A stretch of 64,000 nucleotides of DNA, from positions 3,472,001 through 3,536,000 of the forward strand of contig QYRS01000006.1 in assembly GCA_006503535.1 (NCBI GenBank), given 5' to 3'. The DNA comes from Arthrinium phaeospermum. Lineage: Eukaryota; Ascomycota; Sordariomycetes; Amphisphaeriales; Apiosporaceae. The position numbers and the translations under genes were made by a program. The notes under the pieces were generated by a model. It was not told where the DNA came from, made no database searches, and saw only the letters and a list, made by a program, of their open reading frames with translations. The number at the start of each line of letters is the position of its first letter. Position 1 is the stretch's first letter. Of this stretch, positions 9,613 through 21,003 are shown in pieces.

Positions 9613-12600
9613 TGGTCAGAAATTCAATATGCGAGGGATTTCGAATTTGTCAATCAATATCACTTTTGAGGCTCAATAAATCAAAAGCGTCGTCAGTCTT
9701 TACCCCTGAATTCGCCGTCCTTGGCCAAGCTTGGCAAGCAGCTTGGCTAGAAACTGGGCCCTGGGGCTTTCAGTGGCTGGCTGGCTCCGAACCTGGCTGG
9801 GCGGCGTCCCGGGCAAAAGACGCTCTGGCCTGGAGATTGGTCGGTTTTGGCACGTGCCAAGATCGCCCGCGGGAGATTCGACGAGAGAGAGGACGATTGG
9901 CGAGAGAGAGGGAAAGAGAGGGAAAAGTCCGGTTCAAACGTTTCTGCATCGTAATGCATCGTAACGGACGGGGTCCCTGCGGGCTTGGAATTGATTCAAT
10001 CAATCTTTTTGGGGGTTTATCTTTTCGGGGTCGTATTGCGCAAGATTCCCGAATCGCCTTCCCTGGCCCCCGACGGGCCCCTGAAACAAAGGGTTTTGTC
10101 AGACCCATCAAGGTGAATCGTCCAAGGGCGATTACATTACTCTGGCTGCGACAGGGTCGTAAAGTTAAGGGACAGTAAGGGAAAGATTGCTGTACTCCGT
10201 ACTACGGAAAGTGTTTGCACCAATAGGAAGCCCGCCCGTCATGGCGTAGTATTTTCGTAGCAAGCAAAGAAAGGAACAAAAAGAATCGCATTAAGCACTA
10301 ATCAGTCTGACTTCAGCAAGATAGACAGGTCTGGGCCGATCATTGGCTGGCTGATCGCCCAGGTTGTTGCTACTGCCGAAACGAGAGCACTTCCTAAAAG
10401 AAGCGAGATGGTGCGCGCCGCCGCCGACGACTGCGGGGAAAGCAAGCAAATGAGCGCGGGCGGCGGGCGTACGAATCGAGCCGCTGAGCCGTTTAGACGT
10501 AGCGAGCCTCCGTCGACGCTATTGGGGATTTCATGCCCTCCCTTAGAATACCTAGCAATTGAGCCGGAACGAAGCCCAGATTCATTAAGACAAGGTCCGC
10601 AGTGGCAAAAGGTCGAAAGCAGTGAGCAGTCTCAAACTACCCCCCAGTCCAGAACCCAGTCTACCTGGCGATCTTCTCTGGGGAACATATGACTTCATAC
10701 CTACGGTGTTGACAATCACGCAACATGATTTACATCGGAGCCGTTGGTTCTATCATGGCCGGCCTCTGGCCCAGGCGCACCGATCCTCTGTCGCTCCTTC
10801 GCGCCAATGAGGTCACCGACCGAAGAGGCACAGCTGAGATGACGCGCCGAACTGCAGGTGAGAGCGGCATGTTGGGAGAGGGCTGAGCAACCATCAGGCG
10901 AGCCGAGAGAGATCGTGCCAACACAATGCATGAAGACGGCACGAACCCTATGTATGCAGCCGTGTAAAAATATCTCTTTGGCCTCGAAAGAACTGCTGCA
11001 GGGTGATGGATGACATCTATCTCCCCAGACAGATAGATCTAGGAACCAACAGAAACCTGATCGAACCAGAGCAATTGTCGTCATGGCATGGAAATCCTTC
11101 GAGAGGGCATCCCGGAACGAACAGTGACCTACTGCAGTGACGAGCGTCAACAGACAGGCACCGTCCGCAGACCGTCAGGAGTCATTACTGTTAGTTACTG
11201 TACGGTAGCACAACTAATGCAATCAGCAGCAGAGGCAGGCACACGAGCTGAAATGCGGATCGGACGAACCGCTAGTTTGCTCGCTCGCCTCTGCCCACTA
11301 CGAGTCGGAGGAGCTATGTACCCGCACTAGACCGTCGACGGGCCCCGTAGGGAACTGGTTCCGGATCGCCGCAAATGCTACCATGGGCGCCAGCGCGGCT
11401 TTGCGTAGTTCCTTCTGGAAGTGCAGAAACCGTTACAATCAAGCGAAAATAGGGGTTTTATCTATCTCCAAAATCTTAATCCAATAGCCCCAGCGGCAGA
11501 AAGAGCTGAATAGGCAAGCAGGCCGGGTCCCGAGGGGGTTTGAGGCCGTTGCAAAAGCACGCAAGGTGTGCACGCAATGGGCAAGAGGGAAGGGAAGTGA
11601 GACCACCCAACACCCCCCAATACGGCAGCTGAGTCCCTCGTGTGCCGTCGTGCCATTTGATTTGCGGCTAAGTCGCAGGCTGTGGAGCCTCGGGTTCACT
11701 ACTCGGTTCCGGCGTTGCATGCCGTTGCACTGTGCCTCTTTTACTTTCTATTAACTGATTGATGAATTGAATCTCGACCTGGCCAAGGCTCGCGCCGCGT
11801 TTCAATCTTCCGTCCAACTGCAGCCATCGCCACCAGCAGCAGTAATCAACCAATTCATCGGCCAACAGGCTGACTCGGCAGGTGTTTGGGGTTTTGATGC
11901 ACATTGGGATATTCCGAGCAGTCACTCCTAGATTGATTTTGATTTGCTCCCCCAACTCCGAATGGCTGACAGGCAGATGCATACATATGCAGATCATACC
12001 TTGGGGGAAGCAGAGGGCTGGGGGAGAGCCTGGGCTGGCTTGGGGGTGGTCGATGAAACATTCTGTCCACCAGCAATTTGGGGTTTGCGCAACTCCAGGA
12101 TCCGCCGGAAGCGAGATCTTCGAGACAACGCCGAGTCAGCAAACCTTCCGTGAGCAAGTGAGCAAGCACGCCATTTGTTACGAATTGAGCATATTGATAG
12201 CCTGTTTGTTCGTAAAACGTCAGCCTGCCAGGCTGCCGAAAAATGCAAATCTCGTGAAGGCAAATGGCTAAGGGTCTTTCCGTGCGCCGTGTGGGCGCAG
12301 GATACGCACGCCGCCGTCCATTGCTGACAGTGGCCGATGTCATGAAAGTTCTAAGTTTAGCGACCATCTGCTGCTCAGTGCTCAAGCGCAGATCGAAGGT
12401 GGTGGAAGGAATTCCCAGGGGTGAACCAGGATGCCAGGGGCCAGAAACGGGGGACCACCCCAAGCACAGGCCTAGAATCTGTACAGTGCCAGTTTTTTCT
12501 TGTCAGCTTCCCAAGCTCCAAGCCATTGCTCAGCGTGCACCAACTAAAACACCACGGCCAGAACAGCGACTGTATTACGACGTACATAACTCCGCCCAAA

Positions 12601-13537
12601 AGCCAACGAGGCCAGCCAGCCAATGAAGTGGAGACGGGGCGGCGCTGGCTTGCTGACAACTCATACATTCGGTGGGCTTTCTTTGTACAGCGAACCTGGG
12701 CTCCTGATTCAATCCAACATTGATGGCGGGCATGTCTGGGGGAAAAAGCAATGCATGGGACCGCCCAGAACCGATAATTCCCCTTCCAGGAATCGATGTG
12801 AATCAATTTCCTCCCTGGGCGGGGGTGTTGATCAGAAGAGGATGGATTAGTAGATGGATGAGGTGAGCAGTAGTACTTTGCAGCAGCAGTCAGGCAGTAA
12901 GAATCCGATTCAATCAACTGTAGACGAGAGGTGGTTAGGGATGCCTTTACAGCAGAGAGGCAGGCAAACCAGACATCAATGCTACGGTAATGCTCTCTTA
13001 CTGTACAGTGCCGAGAGTGAGACCTAGGAGTCTGTCCGCTGCTTCATCTTGGCAGATGTTGGAGGGGGCTAAATTAGTTGTGCTGCGGCCGTGGATGCCG
13101 GCCAATCCAGTGACAATGAAGTGATCCAGATTCACAAATCAGCCCCCCTGAGCGGTATCCCTATTCCTCCGCGCCTTCCCAATCCATGCCGGGGAGTGGA
13201 TGGGGGGCCATGGTCCGAAATAGCTGGCGCAAGTGCAAGTCTGGCAACTGGGAAGTAGCGATGTACCGGGCCCCACTCGGGCGGTGCACGTCCCCCAACA
13301 TGATCCTCCTTTGGAAACCAGGGGCAAGGCCAACCGTAATGGCGGCCTCAGGCACCCGCCTGCCTTACTCGGGACACAAACGTGTCCTCAAGATAAAGAG
13401 AGCTGTTCCCTCCACCCTCCGAGACGAAATTGGACTATGCAACCAGACCACCAAGCCCAAAGAACACCTGTCCTCTTCCCTAATTCTGTTGCCTTGAGGA
13501 ACCACGCAAGCCTCGATTTGACTCACAGCCTTGACTC

Positions 13538-13561
13538 ATGGAGGACCATGCGTCATTCTAG
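13538..13561 (+). promoter_or_regulatory. Upstream ORF in the likely hacA 5' leader
   Basis: A seven-codon frame (MEDHASF, then TAG) lies 230 bases before the hacA ATG. Fungal hac1/hacA leaders are known to carry uORFs that limit translation, so this one may do the same. The transcription start is unknown, so its presence in the mRNA is inferred. Confidence 0.4.
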
Positions 13562-13791
13562 GTAGACACCTATCTACTGCTGTATTTGTATTGAGGATCT
13601 CGGAAGGCACCTCTCTACCCAGCACATTACCCACCTCTCAACCTGCGAACCACTTTCGAGCAGCCTCGTCCCCGTACGAACTGTTCTACATCCCACTTTC
13701 GCAGTAGTTCGTTCTGCTTGCCGTTGATTGACGCAAGCACAACAACACACTCCCAAGTCCTCCAACAAATCACACACATCACCACCCAATC

Positions 13792-15479
13792 ATGGAATCG
13801 TGGGAGAACCAGTCGGCCGCCACCCCGGCGTCGGCACCTCAGGTCAAGTTCGAGAACTCGCCTGCCGAATCCTTCATGTCCACCCCCGGCGGTGACTTCT
13901 ACCCACTTTTCGACCCTTCGGCCGACGACAACGCCGCCGATCCCACGGAATCTGTCATGACTCCCCAGTCCATTGCCGACTCAAAGGATGACTCCCCACA
14001 CCCCGACGACGAGTCGCCGGCACCCGAGTCGGGCGACAAGAAGCCTACCAAGAAGCGCAAGTCGTGGGGTCAAGTCCTGCCCGAGCCCAAGACAAACCTC
14101 CCTCCCAGGTAAGATGACACTGAACTTGTTTGCATTGCATCACTCGTAGTCATTGGCGACTAACCCTCCAAATCAGGAAACGTGCCAAGACAGAAGACGA
14201 GAAGGAGCAGCGCAGAGTCGAGCGTGTTCTCCGGAATCGTCGCGCCGCACAGTCCTCGCGCGAACGTAAGCGACAGGAGGTCGAGGCTTTGGAGAAGCGC
14301 AACACGGAGCTCGAGAAGCTCCTCAACGACCAGCGGAAACAGAACATGATGTTGATGGACGAGCTCAACAAGTTCCGACGCGGGTCCTCTCCCATGGCCT
14401 CGTGCCACCCGAGCCCCCTGACTCTGTCCACGCCTCTGTTTGGCGGCCCCGAGACCGCCCCCGAGACCAAGTCGGGCACGATGAACGACTTCATCCTGGT
14501 TCCCAACCACGACGACACCATCGACCCGGCCTCCATCTCGCCGGAGCTCACGCCTGTCCCCGACGCCGAGGTAGTAGAAGCCTCGTCAGCCAAGGATGCG
14601 CCCGCGACGTCTTCCGCGTCTGCGACCACTTCCACCGATATGACACAACATCCAGCAGCGATGTTGTGCGACCTGCAGTGTCAGTCGGTGGAGGTGCCGC
14701 AAACGTGGACGGCGACGCGTCAGATGCCGCACCCGGCGCTGGCTCTCTATCTTCAGCTCAACCTACTTTTGACAGCCTCTTCGGCGATGCTCTCCACAAT
14801 GCACCGGCCTTTGACCTTAATAGCTGGAGCACTGAAGCACAGTTTAGTCCTTCAAGCGACCCCCTCAATTTTGAGTACAATCATCTGGATGGTGACGCTC
14901 CCCCCGAGCTACCGGAGCTCGACTTCACCCAGTACCTTAGTGATGATGTCAGCGGCGCAGCTTCAGGCGCGATGGCGGGACACGTCTCTTCGATCCACCA
15001 AGAACTCGAGCCCACGTTCGGCCTCGACGACTTTGAGAATCAAATCTCTTCAGAAGCTTTTAACCAGCAGCCCCATACTGGCGCGTCCTCTTTTGGATGC
15101 GACGATGGAGTTATTGCGGTTGGTCTCTGAGGGATGCGATGACCGAGTCGAGAGGTTGGCCAACGGGTCCCCGGGTATCAAGGGCGATCGACAGAGCCGC
15201 GGCCCACTATTGTGGCCAGACGGCGCCAGCTTACCGTCGCGCGAGGTGTTGCTCACCCTCATGTGGGCAATCCAAGTCGAGCAGCGGAACATGCAGAAGC
15301 AGGCAAGGGAGGCGACTATAGTCTCCCGGCCAGCCTCCGACAACAAACTCGGTTCATCAGCAAGCGTCCCTCTGGAATCAGATTCCAACCAGACGAATGT
15401 ATTATCGGTGGCGACCAAACGCAAGAGGGGAGGAAGTGCGAATGTCAATGGCAGCAAGAGGCTTCGGCTCGGCTATTAG
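13792..15479 (+). CDS. hacA: HacA/Hac1 bZIP regulator of the unfolded protein response
   Basis: Exon 1 is 13792-14108. A 68-nt intron (14109-14176) has a CTAAC branch site. Exon 2 starts at 14177. The stretch KKRKSWGQVLPEPKTNLPPR joined to RKRAKTEDEKEQ and the basic region NRRAAQSSRERKR with a leucine zipper are diagnostic of filamentous-fungal HacA, the nuclear activator of ER chaperone and secretion genes. The uninduced frame stays open to 15479 (539 aa). Removing a 20-nt non-conventional intron at 14679-14698 switches to a frame ending at 15130 (416 aa) that is rich in acidic and Phe/Leu residues, as expected of an activation domain. The last ~130 codons of the uninduced frame (from about 15080, WPDGASLPSREVLL..., ending in basic clusters) also look protein-like, so another splice may rejoin that frame. 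Confidence 0.92.
14679..14698 (+). promoter_or_regulatory. Candidate IRE1-spliced 20-nt intron of hacA
   Basis: After the CTGCAG at 14673-14678, exactly 20 bases separate it from GCAAACG. Their removal joins codons for ...CDLQ to ANVDGDASD and moves translation into the frame that is clearly protein-like downstream. A 20-nt length is known for hacA/hac1 of Aspergillus and Trichoderma. CTGCAGT fits the IRE1 cut pattern CNGCNGN. The exact cut bases are inferred from the frame requirement, not from RNA. Confidence 0.7.
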
Positions 15480-17356
15480 GCAAATGTGTTGTGTCTTTTT
15501 TAATTGTCCAACTTCATAAGGGTTCCTGGTCAGGAACAACCAAAAGGGCATGGGTAGCGGGCGTCCGGTTGTTGCATCTCCGCCAAAACGGTTTGGTGTA
15601 CTTGAGCTGTAAAACAATGTGACATGAATGAAGACTTTCCAAACAACTATATCTGGTTCCATCTCTTCTGTGACTTTTCGTGATCTTCCAATCTATATTT
15701 CCCATTATTGCTTCGATGCGCGGCCATATGTCGCGCCGTCGTGAGATCACGGTCGGGACCTAATGAAGCTTTTCCTGAGGGAACATACATGCCCGACAGG
15801 CTTTCATTCACCGGATACCGTCCGCATGTCTTGTCGAACATCTTTGGTCGCCCGCTTCGCGGAGGTGTCGTCGAGGACTCGGACTTCAACGCCAGTGAGA
15901 TGATTTCGGGGGCCTTGCCCGTGCTGTCGGTGCTGTCGGTGCTGTGCTGCTCTTAGCCCGGTTCTGCTTTGACCCTTGCGATCAGGTCCAGAGGTGACTC
16001 GGCGCTCGACCAAATGTCATTGCGAACACTCAAACTCTGTGTGAACTTTTCACTCGAGGTACATGGTTAACTCTTTATGTCTCTTGGCAGAGTACTCGTT
16101 GGAGAATTATGCCCGTCGCTTTCTTAGTTTGGTCAATTGGCGCACTACATCCTAGGGTAGGTCTACTTCCGCTTGTCAGGTAGCGAGCGAAGTTAGTTAT
16201 TGCGCGGTTACAGTTCCGAGTGAAGTCTTAAGTGTATCGCTACCTGTATCCCTACTACACAACCACACAATATTTTAACGTCGAACAGGGAGGGGGTGGT
16301 AAACATATGTCTCCTACGTTTGGTAGGTGTGATTTCTCGTGTGTGGTGTGATCGTAATCGTCGTCGCTATTTCAGCCCACGCCGTCGCTCGAATCATAAG
16401 ATCCGCGCCACTTGCGAATACTTCGCTGAAAGGAAGTCTCTAAGTCGCGATCGGGACTATGGCGCTCACTTGTGCGACGAATCGGTGTGTTTTCCTCGTC
16501 TGAATTAGAAATGATAATCGAATTTTCTTGGCCGTTGGGGGGAAATGGCTCGATTGTGTCCTCTTCGGGATCTCTAATGGCCAATAAGTTCGTCAACTCG
16601 GTGAATGAACACTTGCGTATGACTGCTTACTTTACCTACCCACTCGGAAGGTACGGCCTGACATTCCCTATTGCAACTTCCCTCTACACCGAGTCCCCCA
16701 ATAAGTGTTGCTACCAAGCTAACGACGATTTCTACCAGGGTTTTCTTGATCCCCTTCATGCTTGGGGATTATTATATCTTCTTCTTTCTTCTGCTGGGTC
16801 CTCCAACATCTCTCTGGAGGAAGTCAAAATGTCTTCCGCATGGAAGCAGTCGCTTTTGGGGAAGATCTTGCCGGGAGCCTCGTTGCTGATCATACTGCAG
16901 CTTACCCTCCTTGATGCAGGCTGCTTGGGCCATCAAATCAGGTTGTGCTACGCAGCTGCAGCAGAGCACCGCCCCCAAATCCTCGGGCGAAGACGAGGAG
17001 ATGGGTATCCTCCGCGACCTCCCTCTATTTTTCTCCTTTTGTACTTTGCTTTTTCTGTACATTAATCGTCGCAATTCTTTCTATCAGCTTGGTTATGCAA
17101 TTTCCTTTGCACATTCTGCAGCGTCTCTTGACTTACCGCCGGGTGACCTTGACAGGCTCTCCAACTTTGTCACTGTCGCAATCACCTCTCAATGGTCTTT
17201 GATGGTCTGACAGCAGCAGCGATTGAGTATTCCCGCATCTTCTCAGCTCCTGCTGCTACCAGCATCAGCCCCGACAATACCTCGAATTTCTTTTAGATCC
17301 GACGGTTGCAAACGACAGCAAGACTCTCCCACTAGTTGCATTTCGTCGCCTTCAAG
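15480..17356. other. Intergenic between hacA and the 1133-aa gene
   Basis: No supported gene. A frame with an ATG at 16829 (78 codons, two hydrophobic stretches) and an overlapping one at 16911 were seen, but neither resembles a known protein. The 3' UTR of hacA and the promoter of the next gene are expected here. Confidence 0.45.
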
Positions 17357-20300
17357 ATGGACGCGATAGGGAAGGTCCAGGCCTCCATTGCCTCCGCTAC
17401 GCAAGAGACCACTCTAGCTCTTGCCAATGCCAACTTTGACATGTCTTTGATCCGTATTGAAGCCCCTCCGGAGTACAAGCTTCTCGGGTCTGCTCTGGCA
17501 AAGAGCAAACGCAACATCGCGGAGGATGGGCCGGCGCATGTCACGGCGCGGAGACTGGGGTCACTTTTCCAAAGCATCCTCCCCGAAACACCGGTATGAA
17601 TTAAACAACCCTTATCTACACAGCATTACCTGGACGAGGAATCGCTGCTGACAATCTCTGGCAGAATTTGATCAGAGCCTACGGCACGCGAGCATCGGAG
17701 ATCGCGCAGTCACCGATTGTCAACCCCAAGGGCACAGATGCAGACGGCCCTTTCAAAGACTACGTTGGAGTTGATGGAACATCCATCTGGGCTGCCGCTA
17801 CATCCGGCTCTGCTGCTATCGGTATGTCCCACTGCCAACCCTTTTCATGCGGATAACATCCGTCTATGCCCCCGGCGGCCAAGGACTGATCCAAAACAGC
17901 GGCCCATTTGCTGGCCTGTATCATTGCTACTTGCTGGACTGCCGATGAGGCCACGGCCATTTGGATGGAGCTTGTCGCAGAAAGGAAACTCAGGGTCCAG
18001 ACCAAGGCAGCAACCGCAGAATACTTTGACTTATCCGAGACCCTCTCGTCCAAGCTGGAACTCGACCAAGGACAACTTGCCAGTTGGGACGCCAGCGCAA
18101 GATCCTGGATCAGGGCGGCCAACGACTCTCCTGTGGTCTCTGGCCGTCAGAAAACCATCAGATCCATACTGGATCACATCAACACAACTGTTCGCAACCA
18201 GCAGGATCTGTACACGAGCGTCACCGAAGCCTGGAAGCTATCCCTGGAAACAATGGAAAAGATCATCACAGGGTCTAGTTATAGTGTTGAGGATGGTTCC
18301 GTGGTAGTGGCCCTAATCTCTTGGCATCTTTATCCTGACCTCGTCGTCCTTGGCTCGCGGGCTCAAGACATTTTCCAAAACGATGAGCTCATAGAGCCAG
18401 GAGGCTGTGTCACTGTCGGGTTGAGATCCAACAGCCTGTCTTTGACCGTGACGTCCGGTGTTCACTGGTCACTGTCCCTTGCTCATCTCCGATATTACGG
18501 AGCCTTGAGGACGACATCCAGATCTCTCACGAACACCCCCTCCGGGAATGAGAGATTTACCAGAGAGGAGTTTACACTCATATTCATTGGGGTCATCATT
18601 GCCAGATGGCGAGTTGCGACCGCTGTCTCTATTGAAGAATCCATGTCGTTCATGCGACTTGTCATTTCCAAACTCGTCGAGCTCTTCCAGACTGAGCACC
18701 CCGAGCAGTTGGGCTCATGGACTAAAGCCCTTACCACCGCAATGGACCAGTATGATGCCGCCGGTGGTGAAGTAAACAGCCTCGCACATAAACTTGTCAG
18801 CCTCGGATTGCGAAACCGGTCCTTGTTCGATGACAGACCCCCACGCCCTCCCTCAAACCCATATCGAACCCCGCACCTTCCGACTTACTTTTCTATCTTT
18901 GGGTTCAATACCTTAGATTTTGCGAGGATTTTGGAGAGCAAGGACGACCAAGAGCGGTTTTTCTTGTCCACAATGGAAAGACTTACACACCCATCCAAGG
19001 AAAGAGACCAACCAGCGCGCAAGTTGTTGGTTCTCTTGGAGAGAAAGTCCGAGAAACGCTCCAGGAAACTTTTCATCTTCACCAAATCGGAACTGAAGGG
19101 TCTGGATACAGTTACCTCGGACCAAGAATCTATCTGCAAAGACGAGCAGGGCGGGTACTACATCGCAGATGCGAAAAGCTCCGCTTTCAGGCATGTAACA
19201 GGCCACCAGTACTCTTGGTCGAGCCCCCCAAGACCAATCCGTCGGTACTTGAGAAGGCATTATCCTGAGCAAGTATTCCAACCAGAAGAGGATAAAGTAG
19301 GCCTCTGGTTCTCGCAAGTGACCGCTACGTCTCATTTTATCTTACTGCAGACACAGCACGATCTTAGAACCAAAACCCTCCTAAACGCGACCAAGGTACA
19401 ACGGCAACAGGAGATCGAAGATTACCTCCAACGCGCCAAGATCGCGAAGTATGAGCTTCTTCATGTCTTTGGCGCGACGCCTGTTGCCCGAACTCTCAGA
19501 ATGCTTTCAAGGCTGTGGGACTTGTATGAGAGCCTACCTGGCTCCACGATATCTCCAAAAATTCTGAATTGTGCGTTGGTGACTCTGTCAAGCTACCTCG
19601 ATAATCGGAGCCGTTTGCGGATAACACGACCTGTGCTCACCACCAAGAACACGAAGATGCTGTTGAAACGTCGAGTACTATCACACATCTCAGACCACAG
19701 CTCTGCATTCATGCTTCTGGTCACGTTTGAAGCAGGTGTTGATATAAACGGCGAGCATTACTTTGGTCCTTCCACACTTAAGTGGCAATATCTGATTGCT
19801 ATCTCGACCGATGACTCCATCTATATCAACCCAAGCTCTCTGGGAAACGTTGCCCCCACAGCTCCCCTGGAATTACGCCGTGTTCGTGGTAATGTCGGAA
19901 GACCTGGCATGTGTCTGATAGGATGGTTTTCTGGCGCTCAAACAGAGTGGCGCCGACCCAGGATGGATATGTGGCACGTCATCAATCACGGTCCTTTCCA
20001 AGGAAAGCTTGAAGACGCCTTTGTTGGTACTTCATTGCATTTGAATGTCACTGGCTGGGCTCGAGAGATCGACTTCAGAGGCAATAAGTCAGTCCCCGAC
20101 GGGGTCTTTATGGAAGCCGTTGTGTCAGCACATGATCAGGGCACGTGGCTTGGCGACCTCAACTTCTCCTTCCTTCACAGTCCACGATTGCGCATCATCA
20201 GCGCGCAGGGAGACTGCAGAAGGGATACACCGGTGATAGGAACCATGCCACCAGAGGACCTCGTGCTCGTGGAGAACTGGGAGGAACTGCTTGACCCACA

Positions 20301-20907
20301 CCCCGTCCAACCAGCCGTCATCATGTGCCACGGAAACTGGCAGGCACGCATTACTGCGGCTTCTTTGAGTGTGGCCAAAGGGTACCGGACCCTTCTCTTT
20401 AACAACCATGGCTGTTGGCAGTGTGCCTTCAGCTGCCTTGATAAAGTGAAACGCGGCGAAGCCAGACAAAATCGCGACTTGGCTAGAACGACACGCGGAT
20501 ATAGAGACTCCGACAGTGATAACGGCACAAGCTCCTCGGAAACCAGCGAAGAGGAAGAAGAGGAAGAAGAGGAAGGAAAAGAGGACGCCCCAAGTACCAG
20601 ATCGAGCAAGACCAATGCAACCCAGCAGGCCGGCAACGATGGCCATGCAGCCGAAAACGAAACCCAATCGGAGCCAGAAACGGGAGACGATGCAACGCTG
20701 GTAGACCAGGATAAAGTCTCTGGTGACATAGTCAAAGGCGTCGCCGAGGTCACTCTTGACGATACTGGCAATGAATCAGATTCAAGTTCGGGGAGCTCGT
20801 CGCTTGCATCATCTATCTTGACGGAGTCCTCTTCTTCGGAAGTGGATAATGACTTGGACAGGTTCATGGGCAGTCTTTCTTACGTTCCGACGGTTTTCAT
20901 ACTTTGA
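17357..20907 (+). CDS. Large conserved fungal protein of unknown function, acidic C-terminus
   Basis: Exons 17357-17593, 17665-17821 and 17900-20907 give 1133 aa. The introns (71 and 78 nt) have GT...AG ends and CTGAC/CTGAT branch sites. The N-terminus (MDAIGKVQASIASATQETT) and the segment GVDGTSIWAAATSGSAAI matching across the second splice belong to a family I recognise from many filamentous fungi, always as a hypothetical protein. Residues up to about 1000 look folded and largely soluble, with a few hydrophobic helices. The last ~125 residues are disordered: an uninterrupted run of nine Glu and long Ser/Asp/Glu tracts, possibly phosphorylated. A Cys/His-containing stretch (NNHGCWQCAFSCLDK) lies just before it. 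No catalytic motif was recognised. The start is the first in-frame Met that fits the family; an upstream Met at 17336 is less likely. Confidence 0.85.
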
Positions 20908-21003
20908 GGTTGTGCTCTGGGGAGTTGTTGTGATTACATCGTCTTATGTTACACAGTTTGCTCAATGAACTCGTGGTCTATCAATTCCTACTCATCTCTT
21001 CTC

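Larger units (their letters stand above)
8558..13791. other. Long non-genic region upstream of hacA
   Basis: About 5.2 kb with scattered open frames up to about 200 codons, none with domain-like sequence, splice support or a plausible start. It holds a (GATT)n tract near 9588-9612, purine-rich GAGAGA stretches near 9880-9930 and many pyrimidine runs. The last few hundred bases are likely the hacA promoter and 5' UTR. Long upstream regions are common for fungal regulatory genes. An unannotated non-coding transcript cannot be excluded. Confidence 0.5.

Noticed and set aside
9612..10178. 188-codon open frame in the gap before hacA
   Set aside because: The translation follows GC-rich, purine-rich low-complexity DNA and has no protein-like pattern.
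14676..14699. IRE1 cut at CCG instead, removing 24 nt from hacA
   Set aside because: A 24-nt removal keeps the original frame, so it could not produce the protein-like induced frame. A 20-nt removal does.
16472..17065. 197-codon open frame downstream of hacA
   Set aside because: Mixed, compositionally odd translation with no domain, no splice pattern and several overlapping alternatives.
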